NCBI GenBank assembly: GCA_947499545.1
Contig: CANMOZ010000024.1
Coordinates: forward strand, 1-42,612
Direction: 5' to 3'
Source: an uncultured Saccharospirillaceae bacterium
GTDB taxonomy: Bacteria; Pseudomonadota; Gammaproteobacteria; Pseudomonadales; Oceanobacteraceae
DNA length: 42,612 nt
Shown: piece after piece, positions 14,043 to 21,385 of the stretch
How the letters are laid out: every line of letters starts with the position of its first letter
Position numbering within the stretch: the first letter of the stretch is position 1
Notes under the pieces: model-generated
Databases searched by the model: none
Told to the model about the DNA's origin: nothing
What the model saw: the letters and a program-made list of their open reading frames with translations, nothing else
Program-made: the position numbers and the translations under genes

Positions 14043-14657
14043 ATGGAAGAAAAAAAATGGGTTTTTGACGAAATCGTCCACAATGAGACTGATGTTGTCG
14101 GTCTCATTTCGTACTCACTGTATAAAAACAAAAAACGCGCACTCGCAACGTCGTTAAGACAGAAAGGGGCTTCAGAAGAGGTTATCCAATCTGAGGTTAA
14201 AACTTTTCATGACCAAGCCCTCATGTCTAACTCACTTGATGACTACAGAAAAGCAGCTGAGAAGTTTATATATAAGCTGATAGAGGAAAATAGCGCTCAT
14301 CTTGTCAGTTGTTACGAAGACGAAATCCTTAAGCAAGAAAAACGTCATGAAAAGGAAGTTAAACGTCTAAATTCTCAGCATACGAAAACCTTGGATGCTC
14401 AAAGTAAGAGCTTAACTAGAAAGCTTTATAAAAAAATCCAAAGCTATCCAATTGAAAAGAAACCACTATTCTATAGGTTCATGTTTTGGACCTTTTCGGG
14501 GGTCCCCTCGGCTTTAGCTTCTCTTTTCTTGATGGCCATTTTGTGGGGAGCTATGACCATGTCGGTTTCTGAAGAAACAAAGCAAGCTATTTTTGTTGAA
14601 GCTATGGAGCAGCTCATGGATATTCGATCACAAAAGTCTAATGTGTCAGCCAACTAG
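14043..14657 (+). CDS. Coiled-coil protein with one membrane segment
   Basis: 204 residues. The N-terminal half is soluble; residues about 70-145 form a charged coiled coil (KQEKRHEKEVKRLNSQHTK). One strong membrane segment follows (about 155-180, ALASLFLMAILWGAMTMSV), then a short tail. No family is recognised. Tethered coiled-coil proteins of this layout occur among plasmid-borne defence and superinfection-exclusion genes, but there is no catalytic motif. ATG 14043 lies directly behind a hairpin that hides the ribosome site, so translation may be controlled. An inverted repeat at 14666-14689 follows the stop. Confidence 0.6.
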   Translation: MEEKKWVFDEIVHNETDVVGLISYSLYKNKKRALATSLRQKGASEEVIQSEVKTFHDQALMSNSLDDYRKAAEKFIYKLIEENSAHLVSCYEDEILKQEKRHEKEVKRLNSQHTKTLDAQSKSLTRKLYKKIQSYPIEKKPLFYRFMFWTFSGVPSALASLFLMAILWGAMTMSVSEETKQAIFVEAMEQLMDIRSQKSNVSAN

Positions 14658-14672
14658 GGTGTCTCAACTGCC

Positions 14673-14795
14673 TCATAGAGAAGGCAGTTTCAGATTCAGT
14701 TCCTGAAACTGAAAGGGGAGGGGGCTGCTATCCTCTGCCGCAAAAACGATGGATCCGGCTGACAGAATCAAGGCCGACAATAGTTTCTTGATCAT
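14673..14795 (-). CDS. Possible short secreted peptide, 40 residues
   Basis: MIKKLLSALILSAGSIVFAA is a textbook signal peptide, followed by only 20 residues (EDSSPLPFQFQELNLKLPSL). The ribosome site is poor. On the minus strand the leader holds GCCCCGC-TTCG-GCGGGGC (a UUCG-capped hairpin, 14829-14848 region) and a wider GACAACT/AGTTGTC pair. It lies just below the two 53-residue peptide genes in the same direction, so it may be a third, diverged small-peptide unit. The gene is uncertain. Confidence 0.35.
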   Translation of the reverse strand: MIKKLLSALILSAGSIVFAAEDSSPLPFQFQELNLKLPSL

Positions 14796-14882
14796 AGAGG
14801 CGTGACAACTACTTCTTTTGGTTGAGGCATTTGCCCCGCCGAAGCGGGGCAGTTGTCGCTGCATTGCAAGACATGTGAAGTC

Positions 14883-14914
14883 TTAAAAGAAGGCGGGGCA
14901 AGCAAGCCCCGCCT
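14883..14914 (-). terminator. Intrinsic terminator of the first 53-residue peptide gene
   Basis: On the minus strand AGGCGGGGC and GCCCCGCCT (plus-strand arms 14891-14899 and 14906-14914) pair around six bases and are followed by TCTTTT. It begins five bases after the peptide stop codon. Confidence 0.8.
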
Positions 14915-14918
14915 AATG

Positions 14919-15080
14919 TCAGTGGTGAGTCTCAACCCGAAGATTGAGGCCCTTTGCGTCTATTCCAAGCTCTAGTTTCAACTCAGTTGCAATTAGAGCT
15001 AGAAGCGCCAGGGTCACTACTGACAACTGGGTCAAGAGCTTTGCATTTCTCTTTAACCAGTTGTAGACTTCAGATGTCAT
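14919..15080 (-). CDS. 53-residue single-pass membrane peptide, copy 1
   Basis: MTSEVYNWLKRNAKLLTQLS opens the peptide. A hydrophobic helix covers about residues 18-32 (LSVVTLALLALIATE), and a strand-like charged tail ends in RVETHH. It is a clear paralogue of the peptide at 15244-15405: same length, M-x-SEVY start, one membrane helix, T-x-x-K/L-x-E after it, and an ETxH end. AAGGAC lies 8 bases ahead of the ATG but inside the stem of a leader hairpin. The gene has its own terminator. Size, topology, tandem duplication and the structured leader recall type I toxins, though no known family is recognised and an antisense RNA is not proven. Confidence 0.7.
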   Translation of the reverse strand: MTSEVYNWLKRNAKLLTQLSVVTLALLALIATELKLELGIDAKGLNLRVETHH

Positions 15081-15087
15081 GTTTGAA

Positions 15088-15190
15088 GTCCTTTTTGTAA
15101 GGACATCCAGCTTGCGGTGGATGTTTCCGCCGCTGAGCTACAGCTACCACTAGCGTCAACTAGTGGTAGCGCTATTCTGCAATATTCCCA
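15088..15190 (-). promoter_or_regulatory. Three-hairpin structured leader, copy 1
   Basis: Read on the minus strand. First hairpin: arms at 15160-15170 and 15143-15153 (GCTACCACTAG and its complement). Second: ACATCCA/TGGATGT (15118-15124 and 15103-15109). Third: GTCCTT/AAGGAC (15099-15104 and 15088-15093), whose right arm is the ribosome site of the 53-residue peptide. The same order, with a shared ATATTGCAGAATAGCGCTACC front (about 15165-15186), recurs in copy 2. Confidence 0.65.
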
Positions 15191-15243
15191 CCATTAGTTA
15201 AAGCTTACTCTCAAATGAGCATTGAGTTCTATCTCATTGATTA

Positions 15244-15405
15244 CTAATGACTAGTCTCTAACTTAACGCGAACCCGTTTATCGGTTACATCCACTTCGAT
15301 TTTCATACTGGTTACAAGAATCGAAATCGAAGCTAGGATAACGATTAAGACCTTAACCAAAGCTGTTGATTTACCTTTGATCGAGGTATAGACTTCACTT
15401 AGCAT
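15244..15405 (-). CDS. 53-residue single-pass membrane peptide, copy 2
   Basis: It starts MLSEVYTSIKGKSTALVKVL, continues with a hydrophobic helix (about 17-33, KVLIVILASISILVTS), and ends with MKIEVDV and RVRVKLETSH. Compared with copy 1 the SEVY start, helix position and C-terminal ETxH are kept while most other residues differ, so both copies look maintained by selection and not freshly duplicated. AAGGAC lies ahead of the ATG in a leader hairpin. No strong terminator is seen below it, so transcripts might run on into copy 1. The function is unknown; toxin, immunity or membrane-regulator roles are possible. Confidence 0.7.
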   Translation of the reverse strand: MLSEVYTSIKGKSTALVKVLIVILASISILVTSMKIEVDVTDKRVRVKLETSH

Positions 15406-15413
15406 TGTGTGAG

Positions 15414-15525
15414 GTCCTTATTATTAGGACACCCAGCCAACGGTGGATGTCATCCGCCGCTGCGCTAACAGCTACCGTTGAGCGCGAACTCAGCGGTAGC
15501 GCTATTCTGCAATATCCTCGCCCCT
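15414..15525 (-). promoter_or_regulatory. Three-hairpin structured leader, copy 2
   Basis: Same order as copy 1. First hairpin: 15489-15500 with 15471-15482 (one mismatch). Second: 15444-15450 with 15429-15435 (one U-G pair on the minus strand). Third: 15426-15430 with 15414-15418 (GTCCT/AGGAC), again including the ribosome site. Sequence between stems differs from copy 1 while stems are kept. The 260 bases beyond (15526-15787) hold no gene; three TAGTGT repeats precede the ParA gene. Confidence 0.65.
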
Positions 15526-15691
15526 TAAGCTAGTACTCACAATCACACAAGCCACAGATTGCAAGGCGATACCTTCTTCAGAGAACATTGCAACTAAACG
15601 CAACGCCCCCCAATAAAGCTTATAGACCATTCAGGCATTAACAATAAACTGCTAGCTTCAGAAGGGTAGGAGCTGCTGCTACTCAAAATAG

Positions 15692-15748
15692 TAGTGTCGG
15701 GTTAAAGCTTACAATAGTGTCTCTGTGCTGACTTATTTACTATAGTGT
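15692..15748. repeat. Three TAGTGT repeats upstream of the orphan ParA
   Basis: TAGTGT at 15692-15697, 15715-15720 and 15743-15748, the last two within ATAGTGT. Spacings of 23 and 28 bases put them on similar helix faces only roughly. They could be operator or centromere sites for the ATPase gene 40 bases later. Confidence 0.4.
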
Positions 15749-15787
15749 GGTTCGTTAGAGGAACGTTCTCATTAAAAAGGACTTAAA

Positions 15788-16849
15788 ATGAGTAAAACAA
15801 TCTCTATTTTTAATAACAAGGGCGGTGTTGGTAAAACATCAATAATCTGGAATTTAGCTGTCTCTCTTGCTGACAAAAACAAAAAAGTATTACTTATTGA
15901 CTTTGATCCCCAGTGTAATCTGTCAATAGCATTTCTTGGTGATGAAGAGTTCTCCGTATTGTTAGAGCCAAAAGACCAAACTCCATTTGGTGAAACGATA
16001 AAAGCATTTGCACTTCCATACATTCAGCAGAGCAAAATGGGGAAGGTATATACACACGAACCAAAACAGAAAACAGACAATGGATTATTACATTTAATAG
16101 CAGGCGATTTTTGGCTTAACACCTTTTCTGATATATTGAATGTTGGTACAGATGTAATAAGTGGTTCTGGATTATATCGTTTTATACTTCCAGAGTTGAT
16201 CAAACAAGAAGCGTCCAAACTTAACAGCGTTGATTATGATTATGTGTTGATTGACCTGCCCCCGTCGTTTAATACGTTAGTTAGATCAGCACTATATTGC
16301 TCAGATTTCTTTTTAGTTCCGTGCACTCCAGATCTCTTTTCTGCTTACTGTGTAGGGCTTATTGGTGAAATGTTGCCAAAATTTATCCGAGATTGGGATC
16401 AAGGAACTCAAAGATATTTAGAAAGTGACCCAAATGACTCGGTTATCCGACAAAAAGGTCAGCCAAAATTTGGGGGCTGGATATTCAATGGTTTTGACAC
16501 AAGAAAAAGAGATGGCGAAAAGCGCCAGGTGGGTGCAGATGCTGCTCATCATAGGAAAATCTCATCGGCTATAGACTCCAAAATGGTGCCTTCTCTGAGG
16601 AAGATTTCAACTTATCACGCTATTCCGCAATTCGTGATGCATGAACCTTTAGCAAGCATTGAAGATCTAAATGTAATGGCTCCAGATAGCATAATTCAAA
16701 ATGCTCCTATAAAGTACCTCCAAAAACACAGGCCAACAAATGAGCTAAGGGGACGAGGTCAATGGGCACAAAACCAAATTGAGTTAATGAATCAAATGGG
16801 AGAGGAATATGACAAGCTAGCTGAATTCGTGATAAACAACTTCAACTGA
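15788..16849 (+). CDS. Second ParA-family ATPase, without a ParB partner
   Basis: 353 residues, larger than the partition ParA and from another branch. Deviant Walker A lies at residues 11-18 (KGGVGKTS), A' in LLIDFDPQCNLS, and Walker B in YVLIDLPPS. A long insertion and C-terminal extension (about 215-330; RKRDGEKRQVGADAAHHRK) set it apart from short ParF types. AAAAAGGA precedes ATG 15788. No ParB-like gene follows; the next gene downstream is on the other strand. It may position another cargo, or be an ancillary segregation or exclusion factor. Its A+T-rich codon use differs from the parA operon and suggests separate acquisition. Confidence 0.85.
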   Translation: MSKTISIFNNKGGVGKTSIIWNLAVSLADKNKKVLLIDFDPQCNLSIAFLGDEEFSVLLEPKDQTPFGETIKAFALPYIQQSKMGKVYTHEPKQKTDNGLLHLIAGDFWLNTFSDILNVGTDVISGSGLYRFILPELIKQEASKLNSVDYDYVLIDLPPSFNTLVRSALYCSDFFLVPCTPDLFSAYCVGLIGEMLPKFIRDWDQGTQRYLESDPNDSVIRQKGQPKFGGWIFNGFDTRKRDGEKRQVGADAAHHRKISSAIDSKMVPSLRKISTYHAIPQFVMHEPLASIEDLNVMAPDSIIQNAPIKYLQKHRPTNELRGRGQWAQNQIELMNQMGEEYDKLAEFVINNFN

Positions 16850-16909
16850 TTAGATAAACCCCGATTTCTTTATAAATAGCTAATAGTTATTCCGAAGCGT
16901 CCAAATAGA

Positions 16910-16942
16910 GGCATCCTTTCTCTCTTAAGCAAAGTGGATGCC
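16910..16942. terminator. Hairpin between convergent genes
   Basis: GGCATCC (16910-16916) and GGATGCC (16936-16942) pair across a 19-base loop between the orphan ParA and the nuclease gene. No clear T run, so it is only a possible two-way terminator. Confidence 0.4.
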
Positions 16943-16969
16943 CCGATAGTCCTTATTATAATTATTTTA

Positions 16970-17464
16970 TTACCAACACCACCCCAGCCTTTTACCTCCG
17001 TCATACGCTCTAGCCATCCCTTCAGATATCAGAAGCTTTCCGACAGATTTCCCGTCAACATAAACTGATGCCAGAAGCCTAAAATACTTACCTCGATCCA
17101 CATCCAGAAGCTCGATCTCTTTTGCCTCTGCTAATTTCAACCTTAAAAAGTCACGAGACTTTTTTGCTAAGGCTTTTTCTTCTGGGCACTTGCCCCTGAT
17201 CTCTGGTGTATCTATGCCACGAATTCTAACAGGCATGTTCTTGCCAACCACATCGGGATAACCATCAATATCTACTCTCAGGGTATCTCCATCATACACA
17301 GACACAACCTTTGAAACCTTCAATGCATGTGCACCAATCGGCAACAAGGTGGCTATAGTCAAAACAAACAACAAAAGATTATTTTTTATACTCACGTTCC
17401 AAATCTCACTTTGATAGGTTTTTGATACATTGATTTTGTTATCCTTTTTGTTACAGTTTCTCAC
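16970..17464 (-). CDS. Secreted thermonuclease-like nuclease (SNase family)
   Basis: 164 residues. An internal signal or anchor segment (about 28-47, NNLLLFVLTIATLLPIGAHA) leads into a staphylococcal-nuclease OB fold. Key residues are visible: Asp in VYDGDTLRVD, Arg and Asp in RIRGIDTPE, and the later Arg in RGKYFRLLASVYV. The enzyme would cut DNA or RNA outside the cytoplasm with calcium. GTG 17464 has GAGG ahead; GTG 17395, just before the hydrophobic segment, gives a more usual signal peptide, so the start is unsure. Such nucleases are common on conjugative plasmids. Here it is accessory cargo beside a recombinase. Confidence 0.85.
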   Translation of the reverse strand: MRNCNKKDNKINVSKTYQSEIWNVSIKNNLLLFVLTIATLLPIGAHALKVSKVVSVYDGDTLRVDIDGYPDVVGKNMPVRIRGIDTPEIRGKCPEEKALAKKSRDFLRLKLAEAKEIELLDVDRGKYFRLLASVYVDGKSVGKLLISEGMARAYDGGKRLGWCW

Positions 17465-17493
17465 CTAAAAACCTCATATAAAAGATATTGTCT

Positions 17494-17511
17494 CAAAAAC
17501 GGTCGTTTTTG
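17494..17511. promoter_or_regulatory. 18-bp palindrome before the serine recombinase gene
   Basis: CAAAAACGGTCGTTTTTG is a near-perfect dyad, 20 bases before the recombinase ATG. It could be part of a res site or an autoregulatory operator. Confidence 0.55.
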
Positions 17512-17531
17512 GAGCATAAGTAGGCGAGAAA

Positions 17532-18116
17532 ATGCTAATTGGATATGCGCGCGTTTCAAAGTCGGATGGCTCTCAAAGTCTTGACCTACAAATTGATGCT
17601 TTAATCAAAGCCGGTGTGCAGGCCGATAAGATTTATCAGGACATGTGCGGTGGCTCTGAGATTCATCGCCCTGGTTTAGACGCTTGTTCGAAAGGATTTA
17701 GAAAAGGTGACCTCTTGGTTGTTTACAAGCTGGACCGATTGGGGCGAAGTATCAGGACCCTGATAGAGTTTGTGGAATGGCTAAATGAAAAGGGGGTTGG
17801 CTTAAAGGTATTGGCAGGGCAGGGGGCTCAGATTGACACAAGCACGCCCAATGGGCGTTTTGTATTCAATCTATTCGCAGCTTTGGCGGAGTATGAAAGG
17901 GAATTAATAAGTGAGAGGACTCGTTCGGGCTTGGCTGCTGCCAGGGCAAGGGGCAGAAAAGGAGGCAGGCCAAAAGCGATGACCCCAAACAAGCTGGCGA
18001 TTGCTCAAAGCGCTATGAAAGACCGTAATACTTCTGTGCAGCAGCTTTGCAAAGAGCTTGGCATCTCTCGCCAAACTTTATATAGGCATTTGAATGCTGA
18101 TGGGTCTTTGAAGTAG
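17532..18116 (+). CDS. Serine recombinase, resolvase/invertase family
   Basis: 194 residues, a standard size. The catalytic domain (about 1-135) has the nucleophile Ser9 in YARVSKSDGS and the arginines of YKLDRLGRS. The long E helix follows (LAEYERELISERTRSGLAAARARGR is read across 115-140). The C-terminal helix-turn-helix ends the protein (VQQLCKELGISRQTLYRHL). AGGCGAG precedes the ATG. On a plasmid it would most simply resolve multimers, using a site in the 60-base gap upstream. It is closer to Tn3-type or Pin-type plasmid enzymes than to large phage integrases. Confidence 0.93.
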   Translation: MLIGYARVSKSDGSQSLDLQIDALIKAGVQADKIYQDMCGGSEIHRPGLDACSKGFRKGDLLVVYKLDRLGRSIRTLIEFVEWLNEKGVGLKVLAGQGAQIDTSTPNGRFVFNLFAALAEYERELISERTRSGLAAARARGRKGGRPKAMTPNKLAIAQSAMKDRNTSVQQLCKELGISRQTLYRHLNADGSLK

Positions 18117-18148
18117 TACCTGAAACACTCTTCCTACAAATTCCTTTT

Positions 18149-19318
18149 TTACTGGTTGATCGGTGGAATAAATTTTTCTTTTTCCAAAATTTGAATCAGG
18201 CTCCTCATAAGGTAGTTGTTTGTGAAGCTAACAAAATAAGTCCTTCCCCCTTCCTCAAATGGACGAATAAAGCGCTCCTCCTTCATTTTTCGAAGTAAGT
18301 GTGTGCGCTGTCTAGAATTAAATCCTGTCAGTTCATTCGCCAGATCATTGGCTTTAAACTTTTTCATTTTAATTCCAATACTAAGGACTTTTGCTTCTTC
18401 TTTGTTTAAATATCCTTTCTCAATCCCCAAGTTGATTGTAGGAACCAGAATCCGCCCATATAGGTATTCAAAATCAGTTAATTTATCAACCTTAGTTACT
18501 TCTTCAAGTATTCCTGTAAGAACATAATCACACCAATTCAATAAGGACTCATCATCACCTTTATCTGCCTCCGAAAGTTTTTCGTAATACAGATCTCGGT
18601 CATTACAAAATACAGCTGTAGGGTTTAGGATTTTATGGTCTTTCACATTAAACCCATACTTAATAAGCAATGCATAAGTTAACAACCTGACTACGCGCCC
18701 ATTTCCATTACCAAATGGGTGTATCCATGTGAACCTATGATGAGCGATTGCTGTTTTTAAAAGGTCATATTTGTCTTTCGCTTTTTCATTTATGAACGTC
18801 AGTAACTCATCCATGAGTGATTGCACTTGGATGCTATCTGGCGGTGTGTGTTCGGATTTAGATATTTGAACATTCCATGATCTATATGCGCCAGGCGTTC
18901 TATCCCCTTCATCAATCAAATCTCCAACAACCATTTGATGAAGATCTCTGATAAAGTGGTGAGTTATTTCCGCCCCTTCACTAATGCTGCTTTCAATGTA
19001 ATGCATTGCATCTTCTACATTAGCTATTTCAGAAAAATTTTCCCGTGAACGTTCTTGATGTTCGATTTTGCTTTCTATGTACTCAGAGATAGTTGTTCTA
19101 TTGCCCTCAATCCTTGCGGAACCGACGCTTTCCAACATATGGAAAATATTTTTAAGCTGAAAGAATGTCCAAGGGGGTGTCGAACCCCGCAACTTTAGCT
19201 TTCGCAGGTGATTAAGTTCCATGAGAGTATCAGTTAGTTGCGAATCAAAATTGGGGCTTATCAATCTCAAGTTAAACTCACATGGGTCATTCATACTATC
19301 TACACACAAATCCTTCAC
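18149..19318 (-). CDS. Fic-family protein with N-terminal inhibitory helix
   Basis: Probable AMP-transferase of 389 residues. The Fic core holds the complete active-site motif HPFGNGNGR (200-208). An inhibitory motif of the S-x-x-x-E-G-N type lies at residues 67-73 (SARIEGN), so it is a class II Fic that restrains itself without a separate antitoxin. The C-terminal part (about 300-385) looks like a winged helix (KANDLANELTGFNSRQRTHLLRKM), as in many stand-alone bacterial Fic proteins. The frame opens at GTG 19318; ATG 19294 is an alternative. The gene points away from the origin and stands alone, as plasmid or phage cargo. Confidence 0.92.
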   Translation of the reverse strand: MKDLCVDSMNDPCEFNLRLISPNFDSQLTDTLMELNHLRKLKLRGSTPPWTFFQLKNIFHMLESVGSARIEGNRTTISEYIESKIEHQERSRENFSEIANVEDAMHYIESSISEGAEITHHFIRDLHQMVVGDLIDEGDRTPGAYRSWNVQISKSEHTPPDSIQVQSLMDELLTFINEKAKDKYDLLKTAIAHHRFTWIHPFGNGNGRVVRLLTYALLIKYGFNVKDHKILNPTAVFCNDRDLYYEKLSEADKGDDESLLNWCDYVLTGILEEVTKVDKLTDFEYLYGRILVPTINLGIEKGYLNKEEAKVLSIGIKMKKFKANDLANELTGFNSRQRTHLLRKMKEERFIRPFEEGGRTYFVSFTNNYLMRSLIQILEKEKFIPPINQ

Positions 19319-19515
19319 TCTATTGATATATAAGGCTTTTTTGAAATCACAAACAAGCTGTTATCTACATTATATGTTTGGGTTTATCTACATACAAGAG
19401 AAACGCGAAGAACAAGCACTATACGAGAAATGAGGATAAGCACCGGCGTTATTAAGCACTTACACAAATACACTATAAGTGCCCATAAACATGACGCTAA
19501 GGGGCCAGAAGCTGA

Positions 19516-19742
19516 CAAGGAATCTCTCCACCTTCCATAAAATTACGAATCAATCCAAGCAAGGAATCTCTCAACCTTTACGGCATGAATGATCAGTTAG
19601 GAGTTAAGAGCAAGGAATCTCTCAACCTTTAGAAGCCCTAAAAGGGGTGATTTTAGCCTTACATCATGGGTCACAAGGAATCTCTCCACCCTTTAATAGG
19701 ACCTGGTTGGCTTGCTGAATTTCCAGGGAATTTCTCCACCTT
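19516..19742 (+). repeat. Iterons 1-5, forward orientation
   Basis: CAAGGAATCTCTCAACCTTT or close variants at 19516-19534, 19560-19579, 19611-19630, 19674-19693 and 19724-19742. Spacing is irregular (44, 51, 63 and 50 bases), unlike the tight tandem arrays of many plasmids. The fifth copy is the most diverged (CAGGGAATTTCTCCACCTT). Confidence 0.9.
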
Positions 19743-19993
19743 GATGTTAAAACAAGTCAAATGCAGCCGACGGACACTGAACGATAGCCCGCATTTGATT
19801 AACCGAATCCTGAGAGTTTATTCTGTCGACTTTCTTAATGGCCTGATATAGCCGCATTTAACTATTGAACAAGTTGGTTATTTATTGCTCTTTATATTTT
19901 ATAACCTTGTTATTCTAACCTTGTTTTTAACTTGTTTTTATCTCTTTTTAGACCCTCTGAATCCTATGCAGCACTAAGGCTTGATGACTATTT

Positions 19994-20111
19994 GGGTGGA
20001 GAGAGTCCTTGCTCAAGGTGTAGGAATTCCTTGGAAACCAGGGCTAAAGGTGTAGAGAATCCCTGTAAAAGGGTGTAGAAATTCCTTGCCTAAAGGTTGA
20101 GAGATTCCTTG
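19994..20111 (-). repeat. Iterons 6-10, reverse orientation
   Basis: Reverse-complement copies at 19994-20011, 20015-20033, 20046-20065, 20069-20088 and 20092-20111. They are nearly tandem (21-31 base steps), just ahead of the initiator gene, and so probably also act as its operator. Confidence 0.9.
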
Positions 20112-20245
20112 CTCCATCAACAAGGTTATCCACGCGTTTTGGGGATAAGTCTACAGGTTGCAAAGATCGCCAGGATTAAGGGTGGAGATTGCAATAATTT
20201 TCTCATAGTTATATAAAGTTGAAAAATTGATAAGCGCCTCCACCT

Positions 20246-20959
20246 ATGAGCACTTCAGACCTAGCTATTCAAAAGCCAAAGTCGCCGACTGTTACTCAGT
20301 CAAACATCCTCGTCGAAGCTTCTTACAGGCTTAACCTTGAGGAGAAGCGGATTATCATTGCTGCCATTTCAAAAATCGACTCAAGAAAAGGCGTGCCTGA
20401 AGCGATTACCATTACCGCTGAAGAGTACGCCAAGCTATTTGAAATAGATATCAATTCAGCCTATCAGCAGATGATTGATGCGAGTGCCAAGCTTTTTGAT
20501 AGAACCATAAGAAACCTAGGAGGCAATGAAAACAAACGTACCAGGTGGATTTACGATGAAGAGATATACAAGAGTGGAGAGGGGAAAGTGGTGATAAGGT
20601 TTTCACCCAATCTTCACCCTTACCTTGGAATGCTGAAAGAGCAGTTTACGGCCTACCGCATTGAAAACGTACGTCTACTTAAATCTTCCTATGCCATTAG
20701 GATGTTTGAGCTGTTAACCCAGTTTAGTAGTACTGGCCATCGGTATATAACCCTCGACAAATTCCGAGACATGCTCGACCTTAACGACAAATATCCGAGA
20801 TTTGCTGACCTGAAACGATGGGTTATTGAACCCTCAATCAGTGAGATTACGGAAAAGAGCACTTATGAAGTGAGCTATAGAACGGAAAAGAAAGGCCGCA
20901 AGATCCATAAGCTTATTTTTTCCTTCACGGAAAAAGAGCAGCTCAGTATGGAGCTATAA
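20246..20959 (+). CDS. Replication initiator, Rep_3 family
   Basis: 237 residues with the two winged-helix layout of iteron-binding initiators (RepE, Pi, RepB relatives). The N-terminal signature VEASYRLNLEEKRIIIAAIS (about 24-43) is typical. WH1 ends near 130 with RFSPNLHPYLGMLKEQFTAY, and WH2 holds LLKSSYAIRMFELLTQF and the basic RTEKKGRKIHKLIFSF end. The protein should bind the iterons as monomer, open the AT-rich region with DnaA, and repress itself as dimer. A terminator follows at 21023. Confidence 0.95.
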   Translation: MSTSDLAIQKPKSPTVTQSNILVEASYRLNLEEKRIIIAAISKIDSRKGVPEAITITAEEYAKLFEIDINSAYQQMIDASAKLFDRTIRNLGGNENKRTRWIYDEEIYKSGEGKVVIRFSPNLHPYLGMLKEQFTAYRIENVRLLKSSYAIRMFELLTQFSSTGHRYITLDKFRDMLDLNDKYPRFADLKRWVIEPSISEITEKSTYEVSYRTEKKGRKIHKLIFSFTEKEQLSMEL

Positions 20960-21385
20960 TTTAATTGGCGTATTTTTCGCATGGCTTTAATCTGACAAAC
21001 AAGTATTGAGTAAGTCTAACTCAGCCCTTCGGGGCTTTTTTCCTGAATAACTATTTTCCTTATCAACACTAACTACCTAGTTAATTTAAGCAACTCAATA
21101 TACCACTATAGATATATAACAGCTTTTGATTTACCTAATAAGCAAATCCTTGCTTATCAAACAACCTAAAGCTTTCTTACATAAGACCTACAGTGATTTA
21201 TTTAAAAATTTGGGGTGCAAGTCTAAATATTTAGCCTATGGGGAGTAGGTGGGGTAGGGTAATGACCGAGTAGCTGGGATAAACGCCAACTTATTGAGGG
21301 AGTTTGGGTTGTTTTTTGTGCAGTATTTTGTAGGCAGGCAGGGGAAAATCTCCAGAAAATCTGGATCGAAAAAATGAGTTAAGAG
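20960..21385. other. Gene-free stretch after the initiator gene
   Basis: Apart from the terminator at 21023-21041, this 426-base interval is AT-rich to about 21220 and then turns G-rich (GGGGAGTAGGTGGGGTAGGG, 21240-21259). I see no open frame with a ribosome site and no repeat family member. Confidence 0.5.
21023..21041 (+). terminator. Intrinsic terminator of the initiator gene
   Basis: AGCCC-TTCG-GGGCT (21023-21036) followed by six Ts; the loop is a stable UUCG. Confidence 0.92.

Larger units (their letters stand above)
19350..20245. other. Plasmid replication origin
   Basis: An 896-base gene-free region. It holds ten iterons in two inverted groups of five, and an AT-rich stretch between them (about 19860-19965, TTATATTTTATAACC). 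DnaA-box-like sequences are TTATCTACA at 19361-19369 and 19384-19392, and TTATCCACG at 20126-20134, each one base off consensus. The initiator gene starts at its right edge. All elements of an iteron-controlled theta origin are present. Confidence 0.88.

Noticed and set aside
19516-20111. CRISPR array
   Set aside because: Repeats are iteron-like, change orientation half way, have uneven spacing and stand beside an initiator gene; no cas genes.
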